From Hyphomicrobiaceae bacterium (GTDB lineage: Bacteria; Pseudomonadota; Alphaproteobacteria; Rhizobiales; Hyphomicrobiaceae): a stretch of 64,000 bases of DNA. Shown piece after piece: positions 7,620 to 15,498 of this stretch. A model generated the notes under the pieces. The model searched no databases. It was given only the letters and a program-made list of their open reading frames with translations, and was not told where the DNA came from. Position numbers and translations under genes: made by a program. The DNA lies in the NCBI GenBank assembly GCA_020638055.1, contig JACKJH010000004.1, positions 53,501 through 117,500 on the forward strand, given 5' to 3'. Position 1 is the first letter of the stretch; each line of letters starts with the position of its first letter.

Positions 7620-7731
7620 GGGCGGCAGGCTCCTTGAAAAATTTCATAATTCATACGTCCGGCCGAGGTTTTGGAGCCTTGGACCGATGGTGTCAATCAA
7701 AGCCGGTCGGCCGCGCCAGCGCGATGACGGC

Positions 7732-7815
7732 CATACCATCGTGAGAAAGGCGGGCTAGTTTCTTGTTTGGTCGCATTTTCTACGACGAACCGGTGTCCAC
7801 TTCGTCGGAAAATGC
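7732..7815 (+). repeat. Mosaic family C repeat with a variant first half
   Basis: Hairpin 2 of family C (GCATTTTC to GAAAATGC, from CTAG 7755) is intact, but hairpin 1 is replaced by CCAT....TCGTGAGAAAG.CGGG. The same replacement occurs at 37627-37714, so this is a recurrent mosaic and not random decay. Confidence 0.75.
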
Positions 7816-7922
7816 GGTAGCCGGATGTTGGCTTTGGCGATCCAGGAACCGTCGACCGGCTAAAAGGGGCGTCCGATTTCTGGCAATGATCTGGCGGAAA
7901 TCGGATTGTCGGCAGGGTGAGT

Positions 7923-7964
7923 GAACCCGGCTGCTTTGTGTCATGCGCCGGGTTCGCTTTTTAT
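7923..7964 (+). terminator. Strong plus-strand terminator without a known gene
   Basis: GAACCCGGC (7923-7931) pairs with GCCGGGTTC (7947-7955), then GCTTTTTAT. The T-run is on the plus strand, though both flanking genes are on the minus strand, so a transcript from 7816-7922 on the plus strand is implied. It lies between dapD and the DUF992 gene; the stem could also work in reverse. Confidence 0.6.
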
Positions 7965-7978
7965 CAACGCACGTCGTT

Positions 7979-8500
7979 TCAACGCACGCGCAATTTCAGT
8001 CCTGCTACGCCGACAGCGAGATTGATGCCTGTCTGACCTTGAACACTCAATGGCTGAAGCACGACAGAATCGTTGTTGCCACCAACAAGCACCTTTGCAC
8101 CAGCGCCGAGGCCGAGAGATGCGTCGGCGGCAGCACCGACAAAGTTGCCGTTCAAGGCATCTCCTGCAAAGCCCGTGGTCGAGCCAAGAACGCCCCAGAC
8201 CATGATGCTCTTACCTTTTATGCCGACGTCCAGTCCGACGTTGGTAATCGTACCATCCACATGCCAGACCTTTTTACTGCCGGCGGATTTGAAGGTGCAG
8301 TTCAGCGTTTCCTTGGATCCCAGGATCAGGCCGACTTTGCCCTGTCCCTGACAGGTCAGCGTGCCAACTTTGACCTTCGCATCCTGGGCCATTGCTGCAG
8401 GCGTGTGGAACAACATGGACAGTGCGATAACGGCCGAGGTGAAAAATATTGTAGTCCGAGCTTGGAATAGCATGGATTTGTTGCGTGCAGAATTTTTCAA
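7979..8500 (-). CDS. DUF992 family exported protein
   Basis: A 173-residue secreted protein. A long signal peptide (hydrophobic TIFFTSAVIALSMLFHTPAAMA) precedes VKVGTLTCQGQGKVGLILGSKETLNCTF, the DUF992 hallmark with its two cysteines, and a Gly/Val-rich C-terminal beta part. The start is TTG 8498-8500: a near-perfect AGGAGG stands five bases before it, and the first in-frame ATG comes nine codons later without such a site. DUF992 proteins are common small periplasmic proteins in Hyphomicrobiales with no known function. The gene stands alone. Confidence 0.88.
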   Translation of the reverse strand: MKNSARNKSMLFQARTTIFFTSAVIALSMLFHTPAAMAQDAKVKVGTLTCQGQGKVGLILGSKETLNCTFKSAGSKKVWHVDGTITNVGLDVGIKGKSIMVWGVLGSTTGFAGDALNGNFVGAAADASLGLGAGAKVLVGGNNDSVVLQPLSVQGQTGINLAVGVAGLKLRVR

Positions 8501-8598
8501 TGTTTCCTCCTGTTCGAGTTTGCCGTTGCTGCGCGTTCGATTGATCGTATCGCAGTGCAGTTCGCTTCACGTATTGCGACGCTTAAAGTTTTGCGATG

Positions 8599-8743
8599 CT
8601 AGTGTTCCGACTCTGACGCTTGGTTCCCTGTCGGGGCCCTACGCGTCAGCCCGGAACCCTAGCATTCTCATTGTTTGTGTTCTGGATTCACGATCGTTTG
8701 ACGACCTTCGCCCGGGAATCAAACGTTCGATCCTGAACGCTAG
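8599..8743 (+). repeat. Palindromic repeat family D, copy 1
   Basis: A 145-bp element, CTAG to CTAG, nearly identical to 63486-63630. One stem is CTGACGC/GCGTCAG, the second GTTCTGGAT against GATCCTGAAC with an inner CGTTTGA/TCAAACG. An internal CTAG lies between the halves. Its right CTAG contains the stop codon of the tautomerase gene. Confidence 0.9.
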
Positions 8744-9129
8744 AGTTCGCCGGTCAGAAACTGCGCGCGTCCATGACCGAACGACCAATCCTGGTCGGTA
8801 TTTTCGACCATTGATACCATGACGTCGGTTGGCGCTATTCCCGCGCGCTTGGTGAGTTCTTCGCACACCAACCGGTAGAATGCCTGTTTCTGGTTGAGCG
8901 GGCGTGGACGCGTTATGACCTGGATCATGATCCGGTTCTTGGTGCGAGGAATATCAAGTCCTGTATCCTCCATGACGAAGCGTGACGGCTTCAGTTCATT
9001 GATGATCTGATAGCGGTCACGTTCGGGCACGTCGAATGCTGCCACCATGGCGCGATGAACGGCAACACTTATGTTCTTGACTTCACGCTTGCTGCGTCCT
9101 TTGACAATGTCGATGCGCATGAGAGGCAT
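8740..9129 (-). CDS. Tautomerase family protein
   Basis: A 129-residue member of the tautomerase superfamily. The start MPLMRIDIVKGRSKRE places Pro2 as the catalytic N-terminal base, and length matches the long (Tautomerase_2) group. FDVPERDRYQIINELKPSRF and NRIMIQVITRPRPLNQKQAFYRLVCEEL are typical. The frame is open to 9195, but only ATG 9129 leaves Pro as residue 2. The TAG stop is the CTAG edge of a family D repeat, so the original C-terminus may have differed by a few residues. Substrate is unknown; relatives act on keto-enol compounds. Confidence 0.88.
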   Translation of the reverse strand: MPLMRIDIVKGRSKREVKNISVAVHRAMVAAFDVPERDRYQIINELKPSRFVMEDTGLDIPRTKNRIMIQVITRPRPLNQKQAFYRLVCEELTKRAGIAPTDVMVSMVENTDQDWSFGHGRAQFLTGEL

Positions 9130-9327
9130 TATTTGTCCTTTTTTGTTGCTTGTGCGGTGCCAGGTGCTGGAACGGCGTTTCTGGTCAGAATCCAAACAAC
9201 GCCGATTTATGGCGGCCGCGGTTCTGCCGGTGTGTTTTAAATTTCAGGTCCATAGGCTGCCCTTGTCGGGCCAAGGTGCTAAGTTCCTGTTCGCGGGTGG
9301 TGTGGCACAGGCAACTGTCAAAGCGGC

Positions 9328-10488
9328 ATGCAAATCTATATAGCAAATTCAAAGCGGTTCGTCAGTGTGTTACGAATTGGGTTAGCCGCATTGGCGCTAG
9401 CCATGTGGGTGTCGATTTCGGCGCCAACACCCGTTAAGGCCCAAAGCGACGAAAAATCGAAGTTTGAGCCTGTTAGGGGTCTTAAAAGTTCGCTCAAACA
9501 GGATCTGCTGGCATCGGGGGCGGCAAGCCGGGAGCGAATGCCGGAACGTGCGGTCCTCATTGAACACCTGCAATCGTTGGAACTTGCGCAGCGCGCTTAC
9601 ACCGAAACCAAACAGCCTGAAACGTATGTGTTCGGCAGCAATTTGGAGCGTCGGGATTTCGACATGCTGAGACTATGGGATGTGTCCGGGCAACAAAATC
9701 CAACGGGCGGTCTGCGAGATCAATTCATCAGGGCGCAGTACAAGAAATTCGGTTGGCAACCGGTCTACTTCTGGAAAATTCTCGACATTGCCGACCAAGC
9801 TGCGGTGAAAGGCTCGTGTCAAAGCGGTACTGACGGCATCATTCGCAATCTGGATGCGGACGCTTGGCGCGGCTTTAAGGCTGTGACGTATGTTAACAAT
9901 CGGACCCGGCGCGTCGTCGTGGCGATTGCGGGAACCGACATGCTGGGAGCCGATGACTGGATCAACGACGCCAAAGCGCTGGTTGGTGTTACGGCACCAT
10001 ATTTCGAGGTGGCTTGCGCCTACATGAGGCATGTCGTTGAGACATACGAGAAGAAGTTCAAAAACTATAGATTTGAGTGCGCCGGCCATAGCCTTGGCGG
10101 TGGCGCATGCAGCTTTGCCGCAAACCGGTTGGGCCGTCGGGGTGTGACGCTCAATCCAATTGGCACGAGCGCTGAGTTGCGTGGAAAGCTGGTGGGCATG
10201 ACCAATCTGCCCGAAGCACGCGCAAGCGAAGGTGTGTTCAACTATGTCGATCCAGACGACCCCGCGCATGCCGTCTACAAGGCAGCCAATCGTGTGAAAA
10301 GCGGCGCGGTATACTGGATCAAACCGGCAGAGCAAAAAGAACCGCGCAGTGTTCTGGATCGTGTGGGTGACTTCTTGAAACCGCGCAAAAATATTTTCCA
10401 ACGGGCTTGGGCGCGCTATCAGGCCCACAGTGCAAATGTTTCACTGGATCGTCTGGTCGCTAATGAAGGTCTGGCGCGTATCAGGTAA
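9328..10488 (+). CDS. Exported lipase-like alpha/beta hydrolase (Mbeg1/DUF2974-like)
   Basis: A 386-residue protein with a signal peptide (MWVSISAPTPVKA cut near residue 38). The middle has VVVAIAGTDMLGADDWINDAKALVG, the typical opening of class 3 lipases, and the nucleophile elbow GHSLGGGACSFAANR near residue 254, followed by TLNPIGTSAELRG. This order matches the Mbeg1-like/DUF2974 lipase group. The acid and His are not certain; HAVY near 313 is one candidate for the His. It likely hydrolyses lipids or esters in the periplasm or outside. It stands alone between the tautomerase gene and a convergent thioredoxin gene. Confidence 0.78.
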   Translation: MQIYIANSKRFVSVLRIGLAALALAMWVSISAPTPVKAQSDEKSKFEPVRGLKSSLKQDLLASGAASRERMPERAVLIEHLQSLELAQRAYTETKQPETYVFGSNLERRDFDMLRLWDVSGQQNPTGGLRDQFIRAQYKKFGWQPVYFWKILDIADQAAVKGSCQSGTDGIIRNLDADAWRGFKAVTYVNNRTRRVVVAIAGTDMLGADDWINDAKALVGVTAPYFEVACAYMRHVVETYEKKFKNYRFECAGHSLGGGACSFAANRLGRRGVTLNPIGTSAELRGKLVGMTNLPEARASEGVFNYVDPDDPAHAVYKAANRVKSGAVYWIKPAEQKEPRSVLDRVGDFLKPRKNIFQRAWARYQAHSANVSLDRLVANEGLARIR

Positions 10489-10542
10489 AGTGCACGTGAC
10501 TGGAAAAGTCAGGCGGCCGCAGCAATTTTATCTGACGGTGGC

Positions 10543-11172
10543 CTACCTGAGCGCAGATTCGATCAGCCGCTTTGCGTCGGGCGAGTCCCACTCGGCAGGG
10601 CCCATCAAGCGGCCGATTTCTTCGCCCTTGGTGTTGACCAGGAGAGTTGCCGGCATGCCGATGGCCTTGACCTGTGAAGCGGCCCGCGCGCTTGGATCGG
10701 CATAGAAGTTCAAGGATTTAACGCCGATGTCGTCCATGAATTTCTTGGCCTTATCGAAACCGTTCTTGTCCACGCTGACTGCAACAACCTCAAATTTGTC
10801 CGACCCCATCTCTTTTTGCAGCTTATCGAGAGCCGGCATTTCCTCTCTGCACGGACCACACCATGTTGCCCAAAGGTTGAGCAGTACAACCTTGCCCTTG
10901 AACGCGTCGATCGATTTGGTTTGCTTTTGGGCATCATAGAACGGGAAAGCAGGGACCGGTTCAGGTGCGGATTTATAAACGAAGGCGGCAACCTTGCCCT
11001 TGTTGTGCCGTTCGCTGCTTAACGCGGCTGTGGTGGTTGGGGATGCGGTATTGCCAGCGTTGGTTGTGGTTTTCCCCACCGGAGCGTTGTCAGGCCCATG
11101 TTGGCTAACGTATACCGCCGCAAACAGGGCGCCGGCAGCCAGAACGGCGACGACTGGCAGTGTTCCGCGCAT
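10543..11172 (-). CDS. TlpA-type membrane-anchored thioredoxin
   Basis: A 209-residue periplasmic thiol-disulfide protein. An N-terminal membrane anchor (residues 5-23, LPVVAVLAAGALFAAVYV) and a low-complexity Thr/Ala linker precede a thioredoxin fold with LNLWATWCGPCREEMPALDKL; the CxxC is WCGPC. The cis-Pro is in GMPATLLV, and AVSVDKNGFDKAKKF is typical of TlpA/ResA. TlpA relatives reduce apo-cytochrome c or Cu-site proteins during oxidase assembly. It is divergent from argH with a 60-base gap, the common arrangement in rhizobia. Confidence 0.92.
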   Translation of the reverse strand: MRGTLPVVAVLAAGALFAAVYVSQHGPDNAPVGKTTTNAGNTASPTTTAALSSERHNKGKVAAFVYKSAPEPVPAFPFYDAQKQTKSIDAFKGKVVLLNLWATWCGPCREEMPALDKLQKEMGSDKFEVVAVSVDKNGFDKAKKFMDDIGVKSLNFYADPSARAASQVKAIGMPATLLVNTKGEEIGRLMGPAEWDSPDAKRLIESALR

Positions 11173-11232
11173 GATTAACCTTTCGTTGTTCGTATTTGAC
11201 CGGCAGTGGCCGACCGCAGGGAGCTTTAGCCC

Positions 11233-12642
11233 GTGACCAATAAATCAGCCAACAAGATGTGGGGTGGCCGCTTCGAGATGTCACCCGATGAGCTGATGGT
11301 GCGAATAAATGCCTCGATCGGCTTCGACAGAGTTCTGGCGCCGCAGGATATTCGGGGCTCCAAGGCGCATGCGGCCATGCTGGCGGAAACCGGTATCATT
11401 TCCAAATCAGATGCCCGTGAGATTGCCAAGGGGCTCGATCAGATCGCGGTGGAAATCGCTGAGGGAAAATTTAAGTTTTCCGAGGCGTTGGAAGACATAC
11501 ACATGAATGTGGAATCGCGGCTGACCGAACTGATCGGCCCGGCAGCAGGGCGGCTTCATACCGCGCGCTCCCGCAATGATCAGGTGGCGCTCGATTTTCG
11601 CATGTATGTGCGCGATGCTGCCAGTTCATTTGATCTTGCACTTGGCGAATTGCAGCGCACGCTGGCTCAGAAGGCGCTGGAGCACGCCCACGTGATCATG
11701 CCCGGCTTCACGCATTTGCAGCCTGCGCAACCGGTCACCTTCGGGCACCATCTGCTTGCTTACGTGGAGATGTTCGGTCGCGACCGGGGGCGGTTTGCCG
11801 ATGCTCGTAAACGCATGAACGAATGTCCGCTGGGCGCGGCGGCGCTTGCGGGAACGTCATTTCCCATCGATCGCTCTGAAACGGCCAAGGCGCTGGGTTT
11901 CGAACGGCCGACGGCCAACTCGCTCGACAGCGTGGCGGACCGGGATTTTGCGCTGGAAGTGCTGGCCGCAGCGACGATTTCGGCCACGCATCTTTCGCGG
12001 CTTTCCGAAGAGATTGTCATCTGGATGACGCCGCAGTTCGGGTTCGTGAAGCTGTCGGACAAGTGGACGACGGGTTCTTCCATCATGCCGCAAAAGCGCA
12101 ATCCGGATGCTGCTGAACTGTGCCGGGCCAAGGTTGCGCGGATCGCTGCTGCGTTCCAAGGGCTGACGATGGTGATGAAGGGGCTGCCGCTGACCTATTC
12201 CAAGGACATGCAGGAAGACAAAGAGACCACATTTGACGCCCTGGAGAATTACTCCGTGGCTGTGGCGGCGATGACCGGCATGATTTCCGACTTGGAGCCG
12301 ATGCCGGAACGGATGCGGGCCGCCGCGGGCAGTGGTTATTCGACAGCGACAGATCTTGCTGACTGGCTCGTCAGAACCTTGAAAATGCCGTTCCGGGAGG
12401 CACACCACGTCACCGGCTCAATCGTCAGGCAAGCTGAACAGCGTGGCCTGGAACTTTCTGAATTGCCGCTTGAGGCGATGCAGGCGGAGGAAAAGCGCAT
12501 CACAAAGGACGTGTTTACTGTCCTTTCGGTGGAAAATTCCGTCAAAAGCCGCAAGAGTCATGGTGGAACTGCGCCACAGAACGTCACCAAAATGGCAAAG
12601 TCCTGGTTGAGACGCTTGGAGAAGGGGCGCTCGTCGGGCTAG
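11233..12642 (+). CDS. argH: Argininosuccinate lyase
   Basis: A 469-residue enzyme of the fumarase/aspartase superfamily that splits argininosuccinate into arginine and fumarate, the last step of arginine synthesis. Seen are KMWGGRFEMSPDELMVRINASIGFD, HTARSRNDQVALDFRMYVR, PGFTHLQPAQPVTFGHHLLAY and the signature GSSIMPQKRNPDAAE with the catalytic Ser loop. It starts at GTG 11233. The C-terminus continues to KSHGGTAPQNVTKMAK as expected. It is followed by the small lipoprotein gene and, after one reversed gene, by lysA, a conserved neighbourhood in this order. Confidence 0.97.
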   Translation: MTNKSANKMWGGRFEMSPDELMVRINASIGFDRVLAPQDIRGSKAHAAMLAETGIISKSDAREIAKGLDQIAVEIAEGKFKFSEALEDIHMNVESRLTELIGPAAGRLHTARSRNDQVALDFRMYVRDAASSFDLALGELQRTLAQKALEHAHVIMPGFTHLQPAQPVTFGHHLLAYVEMFGRDRGRFADARKRMNECPLGAAALAGTSFPIDRSETAKALGFERPTANSLDSVADRDFALEVLAAATISATHLSRLSEEIVIWMTPQFGFVKLSDKWTTGSSIMPQKRNPDAAELCRAKVARIAAAFQGLTMVMKGLPLTYSKDMQEDKETTFDALENYSVAVAAMTGMISDLEPMPERMRAAAGSGYSTATDLADWLVRTLKMPFREAHHVTGSIVRQAEQRGLELSELPLEAMQAEEKRITKDVFTVLSVENSVKSRKSHGGTAPQNVTKMAKSWLRRLEKGRSSG

Positions 12643-12760
12643 ACATTCTGCGGAGGTCTTGTTTCCGAACGAGGCCAGCATCTCGGGTATCAGTTTGGCA
12701 AATCGCGTCTGCTGGTACAACCCTAATGGGTGCGGATGCAAAGGGGACACGAGGGGTTAG

Positions 12761-12967
12761 ATGTCTCAGGGACTGCGCATAGCCGCTTTGGTGATGCTAC
12801 TGCCGCTTTTGTTGGCAGGATGTGGCGTGCGCGGTTCGCTGGAAGCGCCGGCATCGGCCAAGGAAAAAGGCGTCGCCACCTCTCCGGAAGCTGCTGACAA
12901 TGGCCCGGCGTCGTCGGCGCCGCCCAAGGAGCACCGCGACTTCCCGCTCGATCCGCTATTGCGATAG
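12761..12967 (+). CDS. Small lipoprotein, LptM-like
   Basis: A 68-residue lipoprotein with a type II signal peptide: MSQGLRIAALVMLLPLLLAGCGVRGSLEAP, lipobox LAGC, Cys21. The GCGVRGxLExP start of the mature part is the LptM (YifL) pattern; LptM helps mature the LptD lipopolysaccharide translocon. The rest is Ala/Pro-rich and ends DFPLDPLLR. GAGGGG stands just before the start. Placement between argH and lysA is usual for this gene in alphaproteobacteria. Confidence 0.8.
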   Translation: MSQGLRIAALVMLLPLLLAGCGVRGSLEAPASAKEKGVATSPEAADNGPASSAPPKEHRDFPLDPLLR

Positions 12968-13026
12968 CTTATTTCTGCAGTATTCGGGTTCCTGCGGTTC
13001 TTGGGTTTGCGCATCAGGCGTTGCGT

Positions 13027-13722
13027 TCAATTTCGCGAGATCATCAAAACCGATATCGTGAGCAACTCATTGACGTGTGAGGGCACGAGCGCGGCTATCT
13101 GGCGTTTCTGCTCGTTAATACACCAACCCTTGTTGCGCATGGTGCGAATAAAGAACGGTGTCGCGGTGCGTCCAGGGTCGGTGAGTATGGCAATGCCGTT
13201 TTGCGCAAGGCTTGCGGCAAGAACATTGGCGATCGGTTCATGGGCAGAGCCGTCGTAGAGAATGTCTGAGCCGACAATCACGTCGTATGGCTCGCTGATG
13301 TCGTTGTTTGTCCAATCTTGCCAATCAGCGTTGAATTGCCTGATACCCATTATACCGTTCAGACGCGCGTTTTTCGCTGCGATCATTAATACTTCGCGAG
13401 CGTGGTCGGTTTGTGAAACCTCACCGCCGAGGTGGCGAGCTATCAGTCCGACAAGCCCCACGCCGGCGCCGAGTTCCAAAACATGCTTACCAGACAGGCT
13501 GCCACGTTCGGCCAAGACGGTGCCGAGGACGGGTGCGGATTCCCAAAGCAACATGCCATAGGGAAACTCTTGGAAACGGTCTGAGACGGCAAGCAGGAGT
13601 TCCTGGTTGGCGATGGCATCAATCAGCCAACTCCGCCCGGCTATTTCGAGCTTATGACGATGAAGCGGCAGACCGGCCAGCAGGTCATTAACCGTTTTGT
13701 CTCCCGCGCTTGCCTCGGTCAT
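13027..13722 (-). CDS. Class I SAM methyltransferase, METTL21-like
   Basis: A 231-residue methyltransferase. Motif I is VLELGAGVGLVGLIARHLG (about residues 79-97), preceded by the tell-tale PYGMLLWESAPVLG of the METTL21/lysine methyltransferase-like group (COG3897). VSQTDHAREVL supplies the acidic residue for SAM ribose, and YDVIVGSDILYDGSAHEPI is the post-I motif with DxxY. Relatives methylate lysines in chaperones or ETF-beta; the target here is not evident. It is inserted on the minus strand between the lipoprotein gene and lysA, which are usually adjacent. Confidence 0.82.
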   Translation of the reverse strand: MTEASAGDKTVNDLLAGLPLHRHKLEIAGRSWLIDAIANQELLLAVSDRFQEFPYGMLLWESAPVLGTVLAERGSLSGKHVLELGAGVGLVGLIARHLGGEVSQTDHAREVLMIAAKNARLNGIMGIRQFNADWQDWTNNDISEPYDVIVGSDILYDGSAHEPIANVLAASLAQNGIAILTDPGRTATPFFIRTMRNKGWCINEQKRQIAALVPSHVNELLTISVLMISRN

Positions 13723-13776
13723 CCATGGTGTCCTTTGCGCATGCTTGTAACGTTGCGCTAATGCGCGAGCTTCTCT

Positions 13777-14010
13777 GGAGCGTCGTGCGTTATATCGGGA
13801 TCATTCTGCCGCGGCGAATTTGGTCCAAGATCAAGCCGGACGGCGAAGAGATTGAGGCAAATTCGCCCGGCCCTTCGGGTTTCCAAGCGGCGGCCGACCA
13901 GTACGTCTAGTGACTTATCCGTAGCACCACTACGAACGGCATCGCTCTCCTTCTGGACCAGCACGCCGCTTGAGAAACAGAATTGGTTCCGATATATCGC
14001 ACGACGCTCT
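13777..14010 (+). repeat. Long palindromic repeat family E, copy 1
   Basis: About 234 bp with ends GAGCGTCGTGCG.TATATCGG and its inverse (20 of 21 match). Inside are GGTTTCCAAGC near the centre, a CTAG, and GCTTGAGAAACAGAATT. The last two are shared with 31200-31467. It fills the gap between the methyltransferase start and lysA, so any lysA promoter lies in or beside it. Confidence 0.8.
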
Positions 14011-14060
14011 AATAGCTCAGCACTACGAATGCTTCGCGATACCTGGGTCAGACGGACATT

Positions 14061-15335
14061 ATGCATCACTTTTCCTACAAGAACGGCATTCTCCATGCTG
14101 AGGATGTTTCAATTCCGGCGATTGCCGAGGCGATCGGCACGCCGTTTTATTGCTATTCCACTGCCACTCTTGAACGGCACTACCGCGTGGTGGCCGAAGC
14201 GTTCCAGAATGAGGATGCGCTTATTTGTTATGCGTTGAAAGCCAACTCCAACCAAGCTGTCATTGCCACTTTGGCGCGCATGGGGGCGGGCATGGATGTG
14301 GTGTCGGAAGGCGAATTGCGCCGCGCCCGAGCCGCGGGTGTTCCGGCAAACAAGATCATTTTCGCCGGTGTGGGGAAAACCCGTGGCGAGATGGAGTATG
14401 CGCTGGGTGAAGGCATTCGCGGCTTCAACGTGGAAAGCGTACCGGAGCTGCGTGCACTAAGCCAGGTGGCGAGCGATATGGGCAGGACCGCTCATGTTGC
14501 GCTGCGCGTCAACCCGGATGTCGACGCCAAGACGCATGCCAAGATCTCCACTGGAAAGTCAGAAAACAAGTTTGGCATTCCCTTCCGCGTGGCGCGGGCA
14601 CTTTATGATGAAGCGCGCGATCTGCCGAGCATATCTGCCAACGCCATACACATGCACATTGGCAGCCAGATCACCGATCTTGCTCCTTTTCGCGCTGCCT
14701 TTGGCCTTATGCGTGATTTGGTGCTTGAGCTGCGTGCCAACGGCCACGTGATAGAGCACCTCGACCTGGGTGGCGGCCTTGGTGTCCCCTATCGCGGCCA
14801 TGCCGACGAGCCGCCTTCGCCTGCTGCCTATGCGGCTCTCATCAAGGAGGTCCTGGGTGATCTCGGCGTGGGTTTCATTCTCGAACCTGGCCGCATGATT
14901 GCGGGCAATGCCGGCATTCTGGTTACGCGGGTCATATTCGTGAAGGAAGGCGAAGACCGGACCTTCACGATTGTTGATGCTGCGATGAACGATCTTTTGC
15001 GGCCTACACTCTATGAGGCCCACCACGACATTTTGCCGGTCGATGAGGCATTGCTGAGCACACCACCTGTCCAGCAGGATATTGTCGGACCGGTGTGCGA
15101 AACGGGGGACTATTTTGCGGTCGATCGCAGTTTGCCGCGCTTCAACGCAGGTGACGTGATGGCGGTTATGACGGCTGGAGCCTACGGTGCGGTGATGTCG
15201 TCGACCTACAACACCAGACTGCTGGTGCCGGAGGTGATGGTGAAGGGGGAATCCTTCGCGGCCGTTCGCCCACGCCAGGATTACGAAGATTTAATAAGCC
15301 TGGACCGACTGCCACCATGGTTGGCGGACACCTGA
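14061..15335 (+). CDS. lysA: Diaminopimelate decarboxylase
   Basis: A 424-residue PLP enzyme (fold type III) that decarboxylates meso-DAP to lysine. CYALKANSN carries the PLP lysine (Lys60), HIGSQITDLAPF and the glycine loop LDLGGGLGVPY bind phosphate, EPGRMIAGNAGIL follows, and GPVCETGDYFA carries the second-subunit active-site Cys. Start ATG 14061 (MHHFSYKNG) matches rhizobial homologues. Length is standard. It is followed 163 bases later by the TIGR02302 gene, a usual neighbour. Confidence 0.97.
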   Translation: MHHFSYKNGILHAEDVSIPAIAEAIGTPFYCYSTATLERHYRVVAEAFQNEDALICYALKANSNQAVIATLARMGAGMDVVSEGELRRARAAGVPANKIIFAGVGKTRGEMEYALGEGIRGFNVESVPELRALSQVASDMGRTAHVALRVNPDVDAKTHAKISTGKSENKFGIPFRVARALYDEARDLPSISANAIHMHIGSQITDLAPFRAAFGLMRDLVLELRANGHVIEHLDLGGGLGVPYRGHADEPPSPAAYAALIKEVLGDLGVGFILEPGRMIAGNAGILVTRVIFVKEGEDRTFTIVDAAMNDLLRPTLYEAHHDILPVDEALLSTPPVQQDIVGPVCETGDYFAVDRSLPRFNAGDVMAVMTAGAYGAVMSSTYNTRLLVPEVMVKGESFAAVRPRQDYEDLISLDRLPPWLADT

Positions 15336-15498
15336 ATTGCGTTCGATAAACCTGCCAAAACCACGTAAATCTGGCGCTTTGGGCAGCCTGGAGATCAATC
15401 GGCTGCGTTACGCGTAAGCCGGCGAGAGTGCAATCAAACGTGAAGGGTGCAAAACAATTGTGCGATGCACATCGCGCAGCTCATGCTAAATTTATGTG

